From assembly GCA_946803715.1 (NCBI GenBank), contig CAMPET010000198.1, forward strand, positions 112,917 to 136,482: DNA of 23,566 nucleotides, in the 5' to 3' direction. Shown here piece after piece: positions 15,401-23,566 of this stretch. The notes under the pieces are model-generated. The model did no database searches, had not been told where the DNA came from, and worked only from the letters and a program-made list of their open reading frames with translations. How positions within the stretch are numbered: position 1 is the first letter of the stretch; each line of letters starts with the position of its first letter. The DNA is from Beroe ovata. Taxonomy: Eukaryota; Ctenophora; Nuda; Beroida; Beroidae. The position numbers and the translations under genes are program-made.

Positions 15401-18400
15401 AATGTTAAGAATGAAACCATGAAATAATATTTTCTATTAATTTGATAGTTCAAAATAATTTCAAAAAATAATTTCAAAAAATACATTGCGCGGCTCGGCA
15501 AAAATTCCCTAAATCAGATTGTTAGCTGAATTTAAAATCATTTCACATCTATATTTTCACAATTTTTATTCTGACATTTTTTTAAAGTAATACAAATAAA
15601 TATAAAACTTTTATTGTGATGACATATTTTGCGGCCGCGCCGCGCACTTTTCAGTTATTCATCTCCAAATTTCAATGATTTTTTGTTTCATAGATTATCA
15701 AATAACTATTTTTGATTTTTCATGGAATAGATTGTTTTCAATGTTGCATGCGATGCTAGTTTCATAACTCTTGTATCGAAGCTTTTTTAGTCTCTGTGGG
15801 TCACAAAGTAATATTTCAATGACATTGAATATGTTGGGACCTTAGGAAGTGGAGTGATATACTTGGGGGTAGTCTTACCTTCCCAGTCCCATACTAAGGG
15901 GTTTGCTTAAGAGCAAAAGACTGGCGACCTAGTATGATATTGTTTTGTGCATGGGGACCGTCCCAGACAGCTCTTTTTATTATTCATTGGGCATATTACT
16001 CGATAAAACTCTGCAAGACTTGAAGCTCAATATTTCTTCACAGGTCTATGTGGTGATTTTGATAGAGATGCTACCAATGATTTCGCTGATACATCTGGTG
16101 TTGACCAATCAGACTCTCTTGATGACTTTTTGTCATCATATTCAACTGATGTAAGTATCGTAATTCTCAAATACAAAAACTTTATACCTAGGTATTGCAA
16201 TTTTACCTTTTCAGAAGATTGAAATTTCTTTCCTTCCAGGCATCTTGTGTCCCAGAAGACTTCACTGCCAAAACTTGTGATGAAGACTTTGGCTCCTCTG
16301 AATGCGATGCTATTCTGGTAAGTATTGTACATGCTCACAGATGATAGATCAACCACAGCAGCACTTCTTTGCTGCTTTGGCATTTCTAAAAGTACCTAGG
16401 TAACACTGTTTTTCCCACGCAGCTCTACAGAACTCAGTGCTCTGATGATGAAGGTTTCTATGAGAGGTGTATGCAGGAAGCTTGTGATTGTCCAGGAGGA
16501 GACAGCACTTCCTGCACCTGCTCAGTCCTATCTTCATTCTTCATGTACTGTACTGAGACTCATGGGGTGGACATTGACTGGAAACCATCTACTGTCTGTT
16601 CTGATTATCGTGAGTAATTGATGTATGATCGTCTCAACATCTTGTGGAATAAGTTGCACTTATATCATGCAAGTGAATCATGAAATTGAATCAGTTTATG
16701 CATTGACAATCATAGAAGAGGTCTCTTAAGAGATCTATAAAGTGTTTAACACCCCATTTCCCAGCTGAACAGTGTCCAGTTGGCAAGGTGTATCAAACAT
16801 GTGCGTCCTCCTGCCAGAAATCCTGTAGCAGTGTACAATCCACAACTACATCCTGTGGCTTGCCTTGTGTTGAGGGATGTTTCTGTCCTGAGAATAAGGT
16901 AACATTGATTGTCAAGTATGTTTGGGTGCTGAATCAAATCCACGTATGGAACTTTAGACAGATGTTGCTTTGCTAGGAAACTTTGACCCTCACTTCGGGG
17001 GAGTAATTGTAATCTTTACCGATTAACTGATAAGCAATTTTCCCACCAAATCATCTCTCCTACTCTCACATTACAAGTATGAACCATCCTAGCGATCATT
17101 TGCAGTTCGTACTCGCCGTGAAACCTCACCAAAATGACGATTTCAAGCAATTCTACAGGGTTCATATAGAAACAGTTGTACCTGACCTATTTTTTGACTT
17201 AGAATTCAAATCCGGAGAAATCTTCGAGCTAGCTCATCGGGAAATCGAGGAAAATTCTAAATTTTTCTCAGATGTTGGGTTGGAATTCACCTGCCGAACA
17301 GCTCAACAGGGAAGCGAGATAAGGCCATAATTCGGAATCGATTCGGCGTCCAAAAATACATGGGAATGCGTAGTATTTGCATGAAAATCGGACAAAAAAT
17401 TTTCTTCGAGTTGCTGATCAGAGAATCGGTCAAAGTGAAATGAGTTACTCCATACTTTTAAAATCCGATTTCAAGGGTCTCAAATAGTCAAATGATGACT
17501 TTAATGGCACTTACGACGGTTGTCGTTTTCCGTCAAATCATCTTTTCTACCCACAATTAGTATCAATCTTCCTTGCGATCAGTTGAAGTTCATCAGTTTG
17601 TTAATCAGACCCATCAGAGCCGTTTACTGATTTCTTACTATTCATTCATCGATCATATGATTCAGAATTTCTGATAACGCACAGATTCGACACATGTAAC
17701 ATGCGCCAAATCAGCCCAATACTCCAACTCAATATCTACAGATAGATGATTGACTATTTCCCCGCCCAGATTCTGAACTACGATGGAACTTGTGTAGATG
17801 CAGTGCAATGTTCGTGTTTGCACAGGGACACAGTTTATCCACCAGGGGGTTCCAGGGAGTCAGAATGTAGCAAATGGTGAGATGTACATTGATCTCAATA
17901 TTGAGTAGAGGTTCCATGAGGGACCAATATTTCATATAACGTACGCAAGTGAAACTTCTGCTGTGAGCTCTATCTACGAGTGAGGTTTACCACGCTCCAC
18001 TTCAGCACGTGTCAGGGAGGGAAGTGGGACTGTAAAGACAAGCCTTGTGGAGGCTCATGTACCGTGAGTGCACAAGGGTCATGGCATTCATTCGACAGTA
18101 ATCACTACACGTTCCAAGGCAGCTGCGAGTACACAATGCTCACTAATGACTGTCCCGGAGCTGATACAAGCAGTGGCAAACTCTCTATCACAACTAACAG
18201 GTACGTGTGTTGAGCATTGCCCATTCGGGTTTGCAGTGCACAGTGATCAATCTCCAAATTTTTCAACAATTTTTTCGATTTTTACGTCGCGCGCGGACGC
18301 CGATCGAAATAATCATGCAAAAATGTGCGCGCAGTCACGCGCGTTCCTCTCACGTATATTTCGATTTATTGACAGAATTTCCCGCTCAAAATATGTTTAA

Positions 18401-21400
18401 TCTCAGGGATGTGTCAAGTTGTGATGGAGAATCAGGATGCCCGCCCAGAACAGTGACAATCACCTTCAAGAGCATGCAACTTACGCTTGATAACCCCTCA
18501 ACTGTCGCCTATAGAGACGCTACAAGTGACGGTGAGTGAGAAAATGCCATTGAACGCGCCCGATCCTCTGAATGCCAAATATTGGTCACTATGATGAGTG
18601 ATTCCACCCACAGATACTGTTGAATTGCCCTGGGATGCGATGGATTACTCAATCTACAACACCGCCTCGCAGTATCTTGTGTTTAGCATGAAATACGATC
18701 AGTTCAAGGACATGAAGGTTTGTGTCGAATTCTAGTGGATTCCTTGTTGATCTAGAACCAACTATCGACCTTCACATTTTTATAGAAATAGGTTCTGTCA
18801 AATCTCCCTTTTTCCCCAGATTTTCTGGTCTGAGAGTGAGACCAGGATTTATATTCCTGAAAGCATGGCTGGTACAATTTGCGGTTTGTGCGGCGATTTT
18901 GACGGGTCCCCGACCAATGATTTGCCGTCCAACAACACTCTGCGAGGCACAGAGAATGAATTTATCAACAGGTCAGTGTCCTAAGCTTGGCATTATTAGT
19001 TAACCTAATTATTAAGTTCATTATTACGAAAGTATCATATGCTTTAACCTCTTGTTTTTCAGCTGGAGGCTGGACTCCGACTGTGAACGTATCGATGTCA
19101 CAGAGACGAAAACGTACACTTCAATCCAAGAGGATCACGCTGCCGCTGCTTGCAGCCCTATCATGAACGATGAATCATTCAAAGTGTGCCATCAGAACGT
19201 TGAGCCGACAGCTGCATACGATGTACACAGATAACCAGATCCTCATAGGAATTATGATTAGTGATTAATAATTCCCTCCCACCAATTTGAGCACAAATAC
19301 ACCTATTTTCACCCTTCCTCAGGCGTGTTACAACAACATGCTGGAATGTATTGGAGATCGGAAGGCGTGTCAGTGTGAAGCGCTGGAAGCGTATGACACC
19401 AAGTGTTACCACGTCGGAACTTTCCTTAACTGGAGAGCCACCACTGGATTATGTGGTTAGTAGTCACGACAACACTGTACCCATGGCAACACTGTACCCA
19501 TGGCAACACTGTACCCATGGCAACACTGTACCCATGACAACACTGACACACATCCCCCCCTATTATCTAGATCCACGGCTCTATTTCTCCCCTCTCTCCC
19601 TCCCAATGAACCTGCTCCCGATTATCATCCCCCCTCAAATTGTTGTCACTCGCGATTGTGCTTGACTAATGCTCCCCCCTCTTTCTAACCCACAACTCTC
19701 CCTGCAATACAGAGGTTGAATGCCCCAACGGGGAGGAGTTTCAGTTCTGTTCCACTTCCTGTGCAAGGACTTGCCAGGATATGGAGAGTGAGTCAACTTG
19801 TGACAACAAATGTATCAGGTGGGTTTCTATTTCAATACTGACAGGGATTTTCATCGTGGTATTCTCTATTAGTATTTTCTTTCCGCAGAAATATGTCATC
19901 ACAGAAATATTAATCACCCGGACACTTTTCAGGGGTTGTAACTGTCCTCTGGGACAAGTGTATGACGAGATCGGTGGCTCCTGTATCGATGCCACAACAT
20001 GCCCGTGTACTCACAATGGGAACAAATACGTGAGTCCAAACAACCGACATACTCCTGTGTTGCTATGGCGACACGTGTTTGCAAATATCACGTGACCCCG
20101 TCTCCGCAGGAGAATGGAGAATCGTACACGGACAAATGCACCACGTGCACGTGTACTGGAGGAGAGATGCTCTGTGAGGAGATGGAGACATGCCTTCTCT
20201 CGGTCAGCGACTTCAAAACTTGCGAGTTCGACGGCACAACATACACACACGGACAAACCTGGTCGAGGGTAAGACGCGCGCGCACTCATTTGCTCGTGAA
20301 CCAGTTGTTGTCATGACAACACGATGTTATTGTCCTGACAACACGATGGTTTAATACACGGTGTGCTCGCAGGAGTGTAACGAGTGTGCTTGTGACGATG
20401 GTATCGTACGGTGCTCCGATAGTCTGTGCCCCGGGGAGTGCTTTGCGTCTGGAGACCCTCACTACAAGACATTCGATGGGAACATGTACGAGTTCCAGGG
20501 ATCCTGTGGATACGTTTTCTCCGAGGCATCTAGTGTCCTGAACGGACTATCTTACAAGGTTAATAAATTCGTGAAATACCTGAAACAGAGTACTGTAACT
20601 ATGGTAAAAATGTGAACCATGCTCTAGTTGTGTAACCATGGTAACCGTACTGTTGACAGGTGGTGGTTGAGAACCAGGCTTGCGGTAGCACTGGTGTCAC
20701 GTGTACCAAGAGTGTGACTGTCACTATAACAGAAAACGAGAATACTGTCACCTACACCATGCTCAAAGATAGAGAACTATCGCGTCAGCTTAACGACGAG
20801 CCTGTCAACCTCAAATTCTCCATTCCTCACAATGACCCTGACATCAGTTAGTCCTTGTTATAGAACCCTCTTCTCGAATATGATTCATCGTCTTTCCAAT
20901 CGCTTTTACCATGTGGTGTCCAACAGGTGGCTTGCTGATTGACAAGGTCGGGTTCTACCTGATGGTGGGGTGGGACCAAGGTGAGCATGGAATCAGGGTT
21001 CTCTGGAATGGTGGAACTCAGGTCTACCTCCGTGTTCAACCAGGCTGGGCGAACAACGTCCAGGGACTTTGCGGTAACTACAACTTGGATAAGAACGATG
21101 ATTACACCCTCAAGGTAAAGTATATTTTCTCGTGTTTGTGGTGAAATCATGTGGCGTGAGTTTATACAGTGGGTACCTAGAATTGACTGTGATATCGCAG
21201 ACTGGTATCCAAGACACAGCCTATCCATTCGCCAATTCCTGGAGAACGCTAGACACGTGTGCTATCGCCACCAAGAAAGACATGACTCCGTGCGAGGAGA
21301 AACCACTGAGGAAAAACTTTGCGGAGACCATGTGCTCGTGAGTAGCGGACAGTTGCACAAAATGGCACATAGCAACACATAGCAACACATAGCAACACAC

Positions 21401-22354
21401 ATAGCAGCACTCATTAACTCGTGGCTTTGACAGAAGTGTGTTTCAATGTTGGTTATTGTTCGTTTCGAGTAGCTTGCAGTAATCTAATGCCATCTTTCCC
21501 CCTCACAGCCTTATTAACGATGAGATATTTGGGAGCTGCCACTCCGTGATCAACCCAAAACCGTACTACGAAAACTGCCTGTTCGATGCGTGTGGGTGCG
21601 ATTTAGGGGGAGATTGTATGTGTTACTGTGAGGCTATCGAGAACTATGTTAGACAGTGTATCTCAAAGGGTATCGTCATCAACTGGAGGGTCAAGACCGA
21701 GGAATGCCGTGAGTAGATCCTCCTCGCAAAATGACACCTGTGTTTCATGGGATCTATCCCTGGTATAACCAATCCAACCACAAATTCACTAATTTCTAAT
21801 CCACTCTAATCCATATTTCAGAGGTGATGTGCGAGTGGCCAAAGCAGTATGTGGAGTGTGGACCAGCCTGTCATGATGTTTGTGGTGTGAAAACGTGTAA
21901 ATCCTTTACTACAAACGAATGTTTCGAGCAATGTGCTTGCCCTGAGGGACTCGTGGAGAATAGTGAAGGACAATGTGTTGAAATAACATGTGAGTTATTG
22001 TATTGCAATGAACTCGCAGCTTGATTTCCATGTTAACAGTTATTGAATCGTAGTAGCAACATCGGATCGGGGTAATGAACAACAAACTTAGGTTCATCGC
22101 CAACTCCACAATCGACCACAACTACGACTCCTGCAGAAACCACTTCGACAACGTTCACAACTTCCTTTACAACTTCATCTAGTAAGTATCAGGGATGCTG
22201 TATCTCTCTTTTGACTGGTGGAAAAGGACCATACTTTTTATTGAATTAAAGTTACATATTTAGCAAATTACAATTTTGAATAAATAAATAATTTTCAGCT
22301 ATCTCTACTGTTACCTCATCCTCTACTCCGTCGACAATTTCATCGACTCTGACC
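12408..22354 (+). CDS. Gene B: secreted EMI/EGF/VWD-C8-TIL mucin-like protein (3' partial, 33 exons)
   Basis: Exons: 12408-12472, 12698-12773, 12993-13108, 13212-13315, 13477-13596, 13731-13832, 14355-14447, 14541-14659, 14772-14865, 14949-15053, 15139-15213, 16044-16150, 16240-16317, 16423-16609, 16765-16898, 17770-17876, 18006-18200, 18407-18531, 18614-18717, 18820-18971, 19063-19222, 19323-19455, 19713-19818, 19933-20029, 20110-20268, 20373-20558, 20660-20846, 20927-21114, 21201-21337, 21509-21708, 21822-21989, 22092-22181, 22299-22354. All borders are GT-AG and all phases agree, giving about 1375 codons up to the N at 22355. Order: signal peptide, EMI (47-120), EGF (121-160), basic linker, three VWC/VWD-C8-TIL assemblies, then the start of a Thr/Ser/Pro tract. 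Predicted role as for gene A: a secreted, disulfide-linked mucin/SCO-spondin-like protein. It has the same architecture as gene A. Coding sequence beyond 22355 is not continuous with it. Confidence 0.85.
12698..12773 (+). other. Gene B exon 2: spacer with basic cleavage motif
   Basis: Residues 22-47. The acceptor TTTCAG ending at 12697 gives the correct phase; an upstream cag at 12617 does not. It encodes [18 protein letters not shown] followed by QGNLCSK. RIKR (37-40) matches the R-x-K/R-R consensus of furin-like convertases, so a short propeptide could be removed after the signal peptide. Gene A has only RVQR here. Confidence 0.7.
12855..12980. repeat. CA/GACA microsatellite with unresolved base
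   Basis: An imperfect CACACAGACACA tract in gene B intron 2. Position 12967 is an N inside the repeat, most simply a sequencing or contig-joining uncertainty. Both flanks lie in the same intron and the gene B phase continues across it. Confidence 0.9.
12993..13315 (+). other. Gene B exons 3-4: EMI domain
   Basis: Exons 12993-13108 and 13212-13315, residues about 48-120. The domain contains [17 protein letters not shown] and the diagnostic [14 protein letters not shown]. The first cysteine probably comes from exon 2 (NLCSK). The 104-nt second exon matches gene A in length and phases. Intron 2 just upstream carries a CA/GACA microsatellite with an N at 12967. Confidence 0.82.
13477..13596 (+). 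other. Gene B exon 5: EGF-like domain
   Basis: A single exon with phase 1 at both ends. Six cysteines occur in [18 protein letters not shown] and GVSC with EGF spacing. The C-terminal part ends SVEKQKRA, the first of several dibasic sites. Corresponds to gene A exon 5. Confidence 0.8.
13731..13832 (+). other. Gene B exon 6: basic linker with convertase-like site
   Basis: Residues about 161-194, cysteine-free and rich in Arg/Lys: [19 protein letters not shown] (177-180) fits the R-x-K/R-R convertase consensus. Cleavage would separate an EMI-EGF fragment from the VWD assemblies unless disulfides hold them together. Gene A's linker is charged but has no such motif. Confidence 0.7.
13833..14354. 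other. Gene B intron 6 (522 bp), no recognised content
   Basis: AT-rich intron DNA with several short reading frames and no repeat, mobile element or RNA gene that I can recognise. The frame at 14213-14455 only looks coding because it reads through the acceptor into exon 7. Confidence 0.7.
14355..16150 (+). other. Gene B exons 7-12: VWC-like segment and VWD1
   Basis: Exons 14355-14447, 14541-14659, 14772-14865, 14949-15053, 15139-15213 and 16044-16150, residues about 195-392. A VWC-like segment ([15 protein letters not shown]) precedes a VWD beginning [19 protein letters not shown]. It continues through [12 protein letters not shown] and [11 protein letters not shown] and ends [14 protein letters not shown]. 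Neither GDPH nor CGLC is present, as in gene A VWD1. The 830-bp intron before the final exon is one of the two longest in the window. Confidence 0.8.
15214..16043. other. Gene B intron 11 (830 bp)
   Basis: AT-rich intron containing a duplicated aataatttcaaaaa near 15460-15480 and a short very CG-rich island around 15631-15649 (gcggccgcgccgcgc). The frame at 15945-16154 reads through the acceptor into exon 12. No complete mobile element is recognised. Confidence 0.65.
16240..16609 (+). other. Gene B exons 13-14: first C8 domain
   Basis: Exons 16240-16317 and 16423-16609, residues about 393-480. Cysteines fall in [57 protein letters not shown] and DWKPSTVC. The acidic [13 protein letters not shown] and the WKxxxxC ending fit C8 domains. 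Gene A's first C8 ends WRDDAGC. Confidence 0.76.
16765..17876 (+). other. Gene B exons 15-16: first TIL domain and start of VWC-like segment
   Basis: Exons 16765-16898 and 17770-17876, residues about 481-560. TIL features: [33 protein letters not shown] and GTCVDAVQC. The CVEGCFCP core is identical to gene A's TILs. The second exon continues into a VWC-like segment ([14 protein letters not shown]) whose end is in the next exon. The two exons are separated by an 871-bp intron. Confidence 0.78.
16899..17769. other. Gene B intron 15 (871 bp) with diverged repeat blocks
   Basis: The stretch from about 17047 (caaatcatctctcctac) and the one from about 17533 (caaatcatcttttctac) look like diverged copies over roughly 65 bp. 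A second similar pair is cttcgagctagctcatcggg near 17223 and cttcgagttgctgatcagag near 17404. An 83-codon frame (17079-17330) resembles no family I know. The intron may hold a decayed non-autonomous mobile element. Confidence 0.45.
18006..18971 (+). other. Gene B exons 17-20: VWC-like end and VWD2 with CGLC
   Basis: Exons 18006-18200, 18407-18531, 18614-18717 and 18820-18971, residues about 561-752. After [15 protein letters not shown] the VWD begins [20 protein letters not shown] and reads GSCEYTML. It continues with [10 protein letters not shown] and [11 protein letters not shown] and ends [22 protein letters not shown] is complete, as in gene A VWD2 and in no other VWD of either protein. 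Confidence 0.8.
19063..19455 (+). other. Gene B exons 21-22: second C8 domain
   Basis: Exons 19063-19222 and 19323-19455, residues about 753-850. C8 cysteines: [54 protein letters not shown] and [10 protein letters not shown]. Spacing and the NWRxxxxxC end agree with the family. The intron after it carries a 17-bp minisatellite. Confidence 0.78.
19472..19545. repeat. 17-bp minisatellite in gene B intron 22
   Basis: Four tandem units of acactgtacccatggca, the last altered to catgaca. The second copy of this intron (22742-22780) has only two units, so the repeat differs in number between the copies. Confidence 0.85.
19713..20029 (+). other. Gene B exons 23-24: second TIL domain
   Basis: Exons 19713-19818 and 19933-20029, residues about 851-918. 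TIL features: [38 protein letters not shown] and [18 protein letters not shown] inside exon 23 (19788) is read through, since skipping it would lose STCDNKC. These exons recur at 22950-23055 and 23164-23260. Confidence 0.82.
20110..20268 (+). other. Gene B exon 25: VWC-like segments
   Basis: A 159-nt, phase 0 exon, residues about 919-971. It contains one VWC-like segment ([18 protein letters not shown]) and the first half of another ([17 protein letters not shown]), which ends in the next exon with [13 protein letters not shown]. Gene A has the same doubled arrangement before VWD3. The exon recurs at 23342-23500. Confidence 0.8.
20373..21114 (+). other. Gene B exons 26-28: VWD3 with GDPH motif
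   Basis: Exons 20373-20558, 20660-20846 and 20927-21114, residues about 972-1158. The domain starts [20 protein letters not shown], continues [19 protein letters not shown] and [11 protein letters not shown], then [16 protein letters not shown], and ends [16 protein letters not shown]. It is the only VWD of gene B with GDPH. Gene A splits the last part with one more intron. Confidence 0.84.
21201..21708 (+). other. Gene B exons 29-30: third C8 domain
   Basis: Exons 21201-21337 and 21509-21708, residues about 1159-1270. Features: [66 protein letters not shown] and NWRVKTEEC. The [15 protein letters not shown] stretch is shared with gene A's third C8. Exon 29 recurs at 22476-22612. Confidence 0.82.
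21822..21989 (+). other. Gene B exon 31: third TIL domain
   Basis: Residues about 1271-1326, with [38 protein letters not shown] and GQCVEIT. It is the closest match between the two genes, with most residues identical to gene A exon 32. It directly precedes the Thr/Ser/Pro tract. Confidence 0.83.
22092..22354 (+). other. Gene B exons 32-33: start of Thr/Ser/Pro tract, cut at an N
   Basis: Exons 22092-22181 and 22299-22354. The translation is mucin-like ([20 protein letters not shown], then [19 protein letters not shown]) and stops at the N at 22355. TISSTLT also opens gene A's exon 34, so the tract is ancestral. The remainder of the tract is not in this window: what follows the N is a different part of the gene. 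Confidence 0.78.
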
Positions 22355-22355
22355 N
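22355..22355. other. Single-N contig junction breaking gene B
   Basis: The sequence changes abruptly from a Thr/Ser/Pro exon (ctctgacc) to the inside of a VWD3 exon (ttggataag) at this base. The joined frames make no sense biologically. I read the single N as a gap symbol of minimal length. Confidence 0.75.
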
Positions 22356-22718
22356 TTGGATAAGAACGATGATTACACCCTCAAGGTAGAGTATATTTTC
22401 TCGTGTTTGTGTTGAAATCATATGGCTCTAGTTTATGCAGTGGGTACCTATGTATAATTGACTGTGATATCGCAGACTGGTATCCAAGACACAGCCTATC
22501 CATTCGCCAATTCTTGGAGAACGCTAGACACGTGTGCTATCGCCACCAAGAAAGACATGACTCCGTGTGAGGAGAAACCACTGAGGAAAAACTTTGCGGA
22601 GACAATGTGCTCGTGAGTAGCGAACAGTTGCACGAAGTGGCACATGGCAACACACATAGCAACACGCATAGCAACACACATAGCAACACACATAGCAACA
22701 CACATAGCAACACGCAAA
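22356..22718 (+). repeat. Second copy of gene B exon 28 end, exon 29 and introns
   Basis: Corresponds to about 21085-21410. It contains the last 30 nt of exon 28 (22356-22385), intron 28, a full exon 29 (22476-22612) with intact splice sites, and the start of intron 29, where the tagcaacaca repeat is longer. Exon 29 differs from 21201-21337 at three positions, all synonymous. It is an allelic contig or a recent duplicate. Confidence 0.85.
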
Positions 22719-22719
22719 N
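22719..22719. other. Single-N contig junction
   Basis: The base separates a copy of intron 29 from a copy of the last 7 nt of exon 22. In gene B exon 22 lies upstream of exon 29, so the two pieces are in reversed order relative to the gene. This supports a scaffolding join instead of a natural sequence. Confidence 0.75.
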
Positions 22720-23566
22720 TTATGTGGTTAGTAGTCACGACAACACTGTACCTATGGCAACACTGTACCCATGACAACACTAACACACATCTCACCCCCC
22801 ATTATCTAGATCCACGGCTCTATTTCTCCCCTCTTTCCCCCCCAATGAACCTGCTCCCGATTATTCCCCCCCTCAAATTGTTGTCACTCGCGATTATGCT
22901 TGACTAATGCTCCCCCTCTTTCTAACCCACAACTCTCCCTGCAATACAGAGGTGGAATGCCCCAACGGGGAGGAGTTTCAGTTCTGTTCCACTTCTTGTG
23001 CCAGGACTTGCCAGGATATGGAGAGTGAGTCAACTTGTGACAACAAGTGCATCAGGTGGGTTTCTATTTCAATACTGACAGGGATTTTCATCATGATATT
23101 CTCTATTAGTATTTTCTTTACAAAGAAATATGTCATCACAGAAATCACCCGGACACTTTTCAGGGGTTGTAACTGTCCTCTGGGACAAGTGTATGACGAG
23201 ATTGGTGGCTCCTGTATCGATGCCACAACATGCCCGTGTACTCACAATGGGAACAAATACGTGAGTCCCAACAACCGACATACTCCTGTGTTGCTATGGC
23301 GATGCGTGTTTGCAAATATCACGTGACCCCCGTGTTCGCAGGAGAATGGAGAATCGTACACGGACAAATGCACCACGTGTACGTGTACTGGAGGAGAGAT
23401 GCTCTGTGAGGAGATGGAGACGTGTCTTCTCTCGGTCAGCGACTTCAAAACATGCGAGTTCGACGGCACAACATACACACACGGACAAACCTGGTCGAGG
23501 GTAAGACGCGCGCGCGCACTCATTTGCTCGTGTACCAGTTGTTGTCATGACAACACGATGTTATTG
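22720..23566 (+). repeat. Second copy of gene B exon 22 end to intron 25
   Basis: Corresponds to about 19449-20332. It includes the end of exon 22 (22720-22726) and complete exons 23 (22950-23055), 24 (23164-23260) and 25 (23342-23500) with intact GT-AG borders and identical phases. Ten exon differences are seen, all synonymous. Introns differ by substitutions and small indels, including two instead of four minisatellite units. It runs off the window edge. Confidence 0.87.
22950..23500 (+). CDS. Partial coding copy: TIL2 and VWC exons (duplicate or allele of gene B)
   Basis: Three exons (22950-23055, 23164-23260, 23342-23500) encode the same residues as gene B exons 23-25, including [28 protein letters not shown] and [13 protein letters not shown]. 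The reading frame and splice sites are intact, so it is not a decayed pseudogene. Its start and end are outside this contig piece. It could be the other haplotype of gene B or part of a recently duplicated gene. Confidence 0.75.

Noticed and set aside
15850-15960. Possible structured RNA in gene B intron 11 (catacta and tagtatg arms)
   Set aside because: The complementary arms are only about 7 nt with no tRNA or other family features.
22355-23566. A natural third gene or extra VWD assemblies continuing gene B
   Set aside because: The pieces begin in mid-exon next to single Ns, are in reversed order relative to gene B, and nearly match existing exons, so contig misplacement is the simpler reading.

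Overview
The window is eukaryotic, almost certainly from an invertebrate animal. The coding sequence is split into about 67 short exons with GT-AG borders. The introns are short (mostly 60-250 bp) and rich in CA microsatellites and minisatellites. The encoded modules (EMI, EGF-like, VWC-like, VWD, C8, TIL and a Thr/Ser/Pro mucin tract) belong to animal extracellular proteins. The species cannot be named from the sequence; 2-3% exon divergence between duplicate fragments would fit a highly polymorphic outbred animal.

The layout is two divergent paralogous genes around a 3.06 kb non-coding interval. Gene A is on the minus strand. It starts with ATG at 9350 and runs off the left edge; I could join 34 exons in phase (about 1491 residues, 3' end missing). 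Gene B is on the plus strand. It starts at 12408 and can be followed through 33 exons (about 1375 residues) to a one-base N at 22355. Both encode signal peptide, EMI, EGF-like, linker, three successive VWC/VWD-C8-TIL assemblies, then a Thr/Ser/Pro-rich tract. The N-terminus resembles SCO-spondin (EMI before VWD assemblies) and the rest resembles gel-forming mucins and VWF.

The shared interval (9351-12407) holds a TATA box for gene A, an AP-1-like site in front of gene B, a (GTGA)n microsatellite, and two CACGTG/CpG-rich patches at similar distances from the two start codons. The patches share a similar 19-20 bp block facing each gene. No credible gene lies there.

After the N at 22355 the sequence no longer continues gene B. 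It holds near-identical second copies of gene B pieces in the wrong order: 21085-21410 first, then, after another N at 22719, 19449-20332. Every exon difference is synonymous. This looks like alternative-haplotype or recent-duplicate contigs scaffolded out of order.

Both proteins should be secreted, disulfide-rich, probably multimerising and O-glycosylated, i.e. mucus or extracellular-matrix components. These functions are inferred from the families; no expression or biochemical evidence is available in the sequence.
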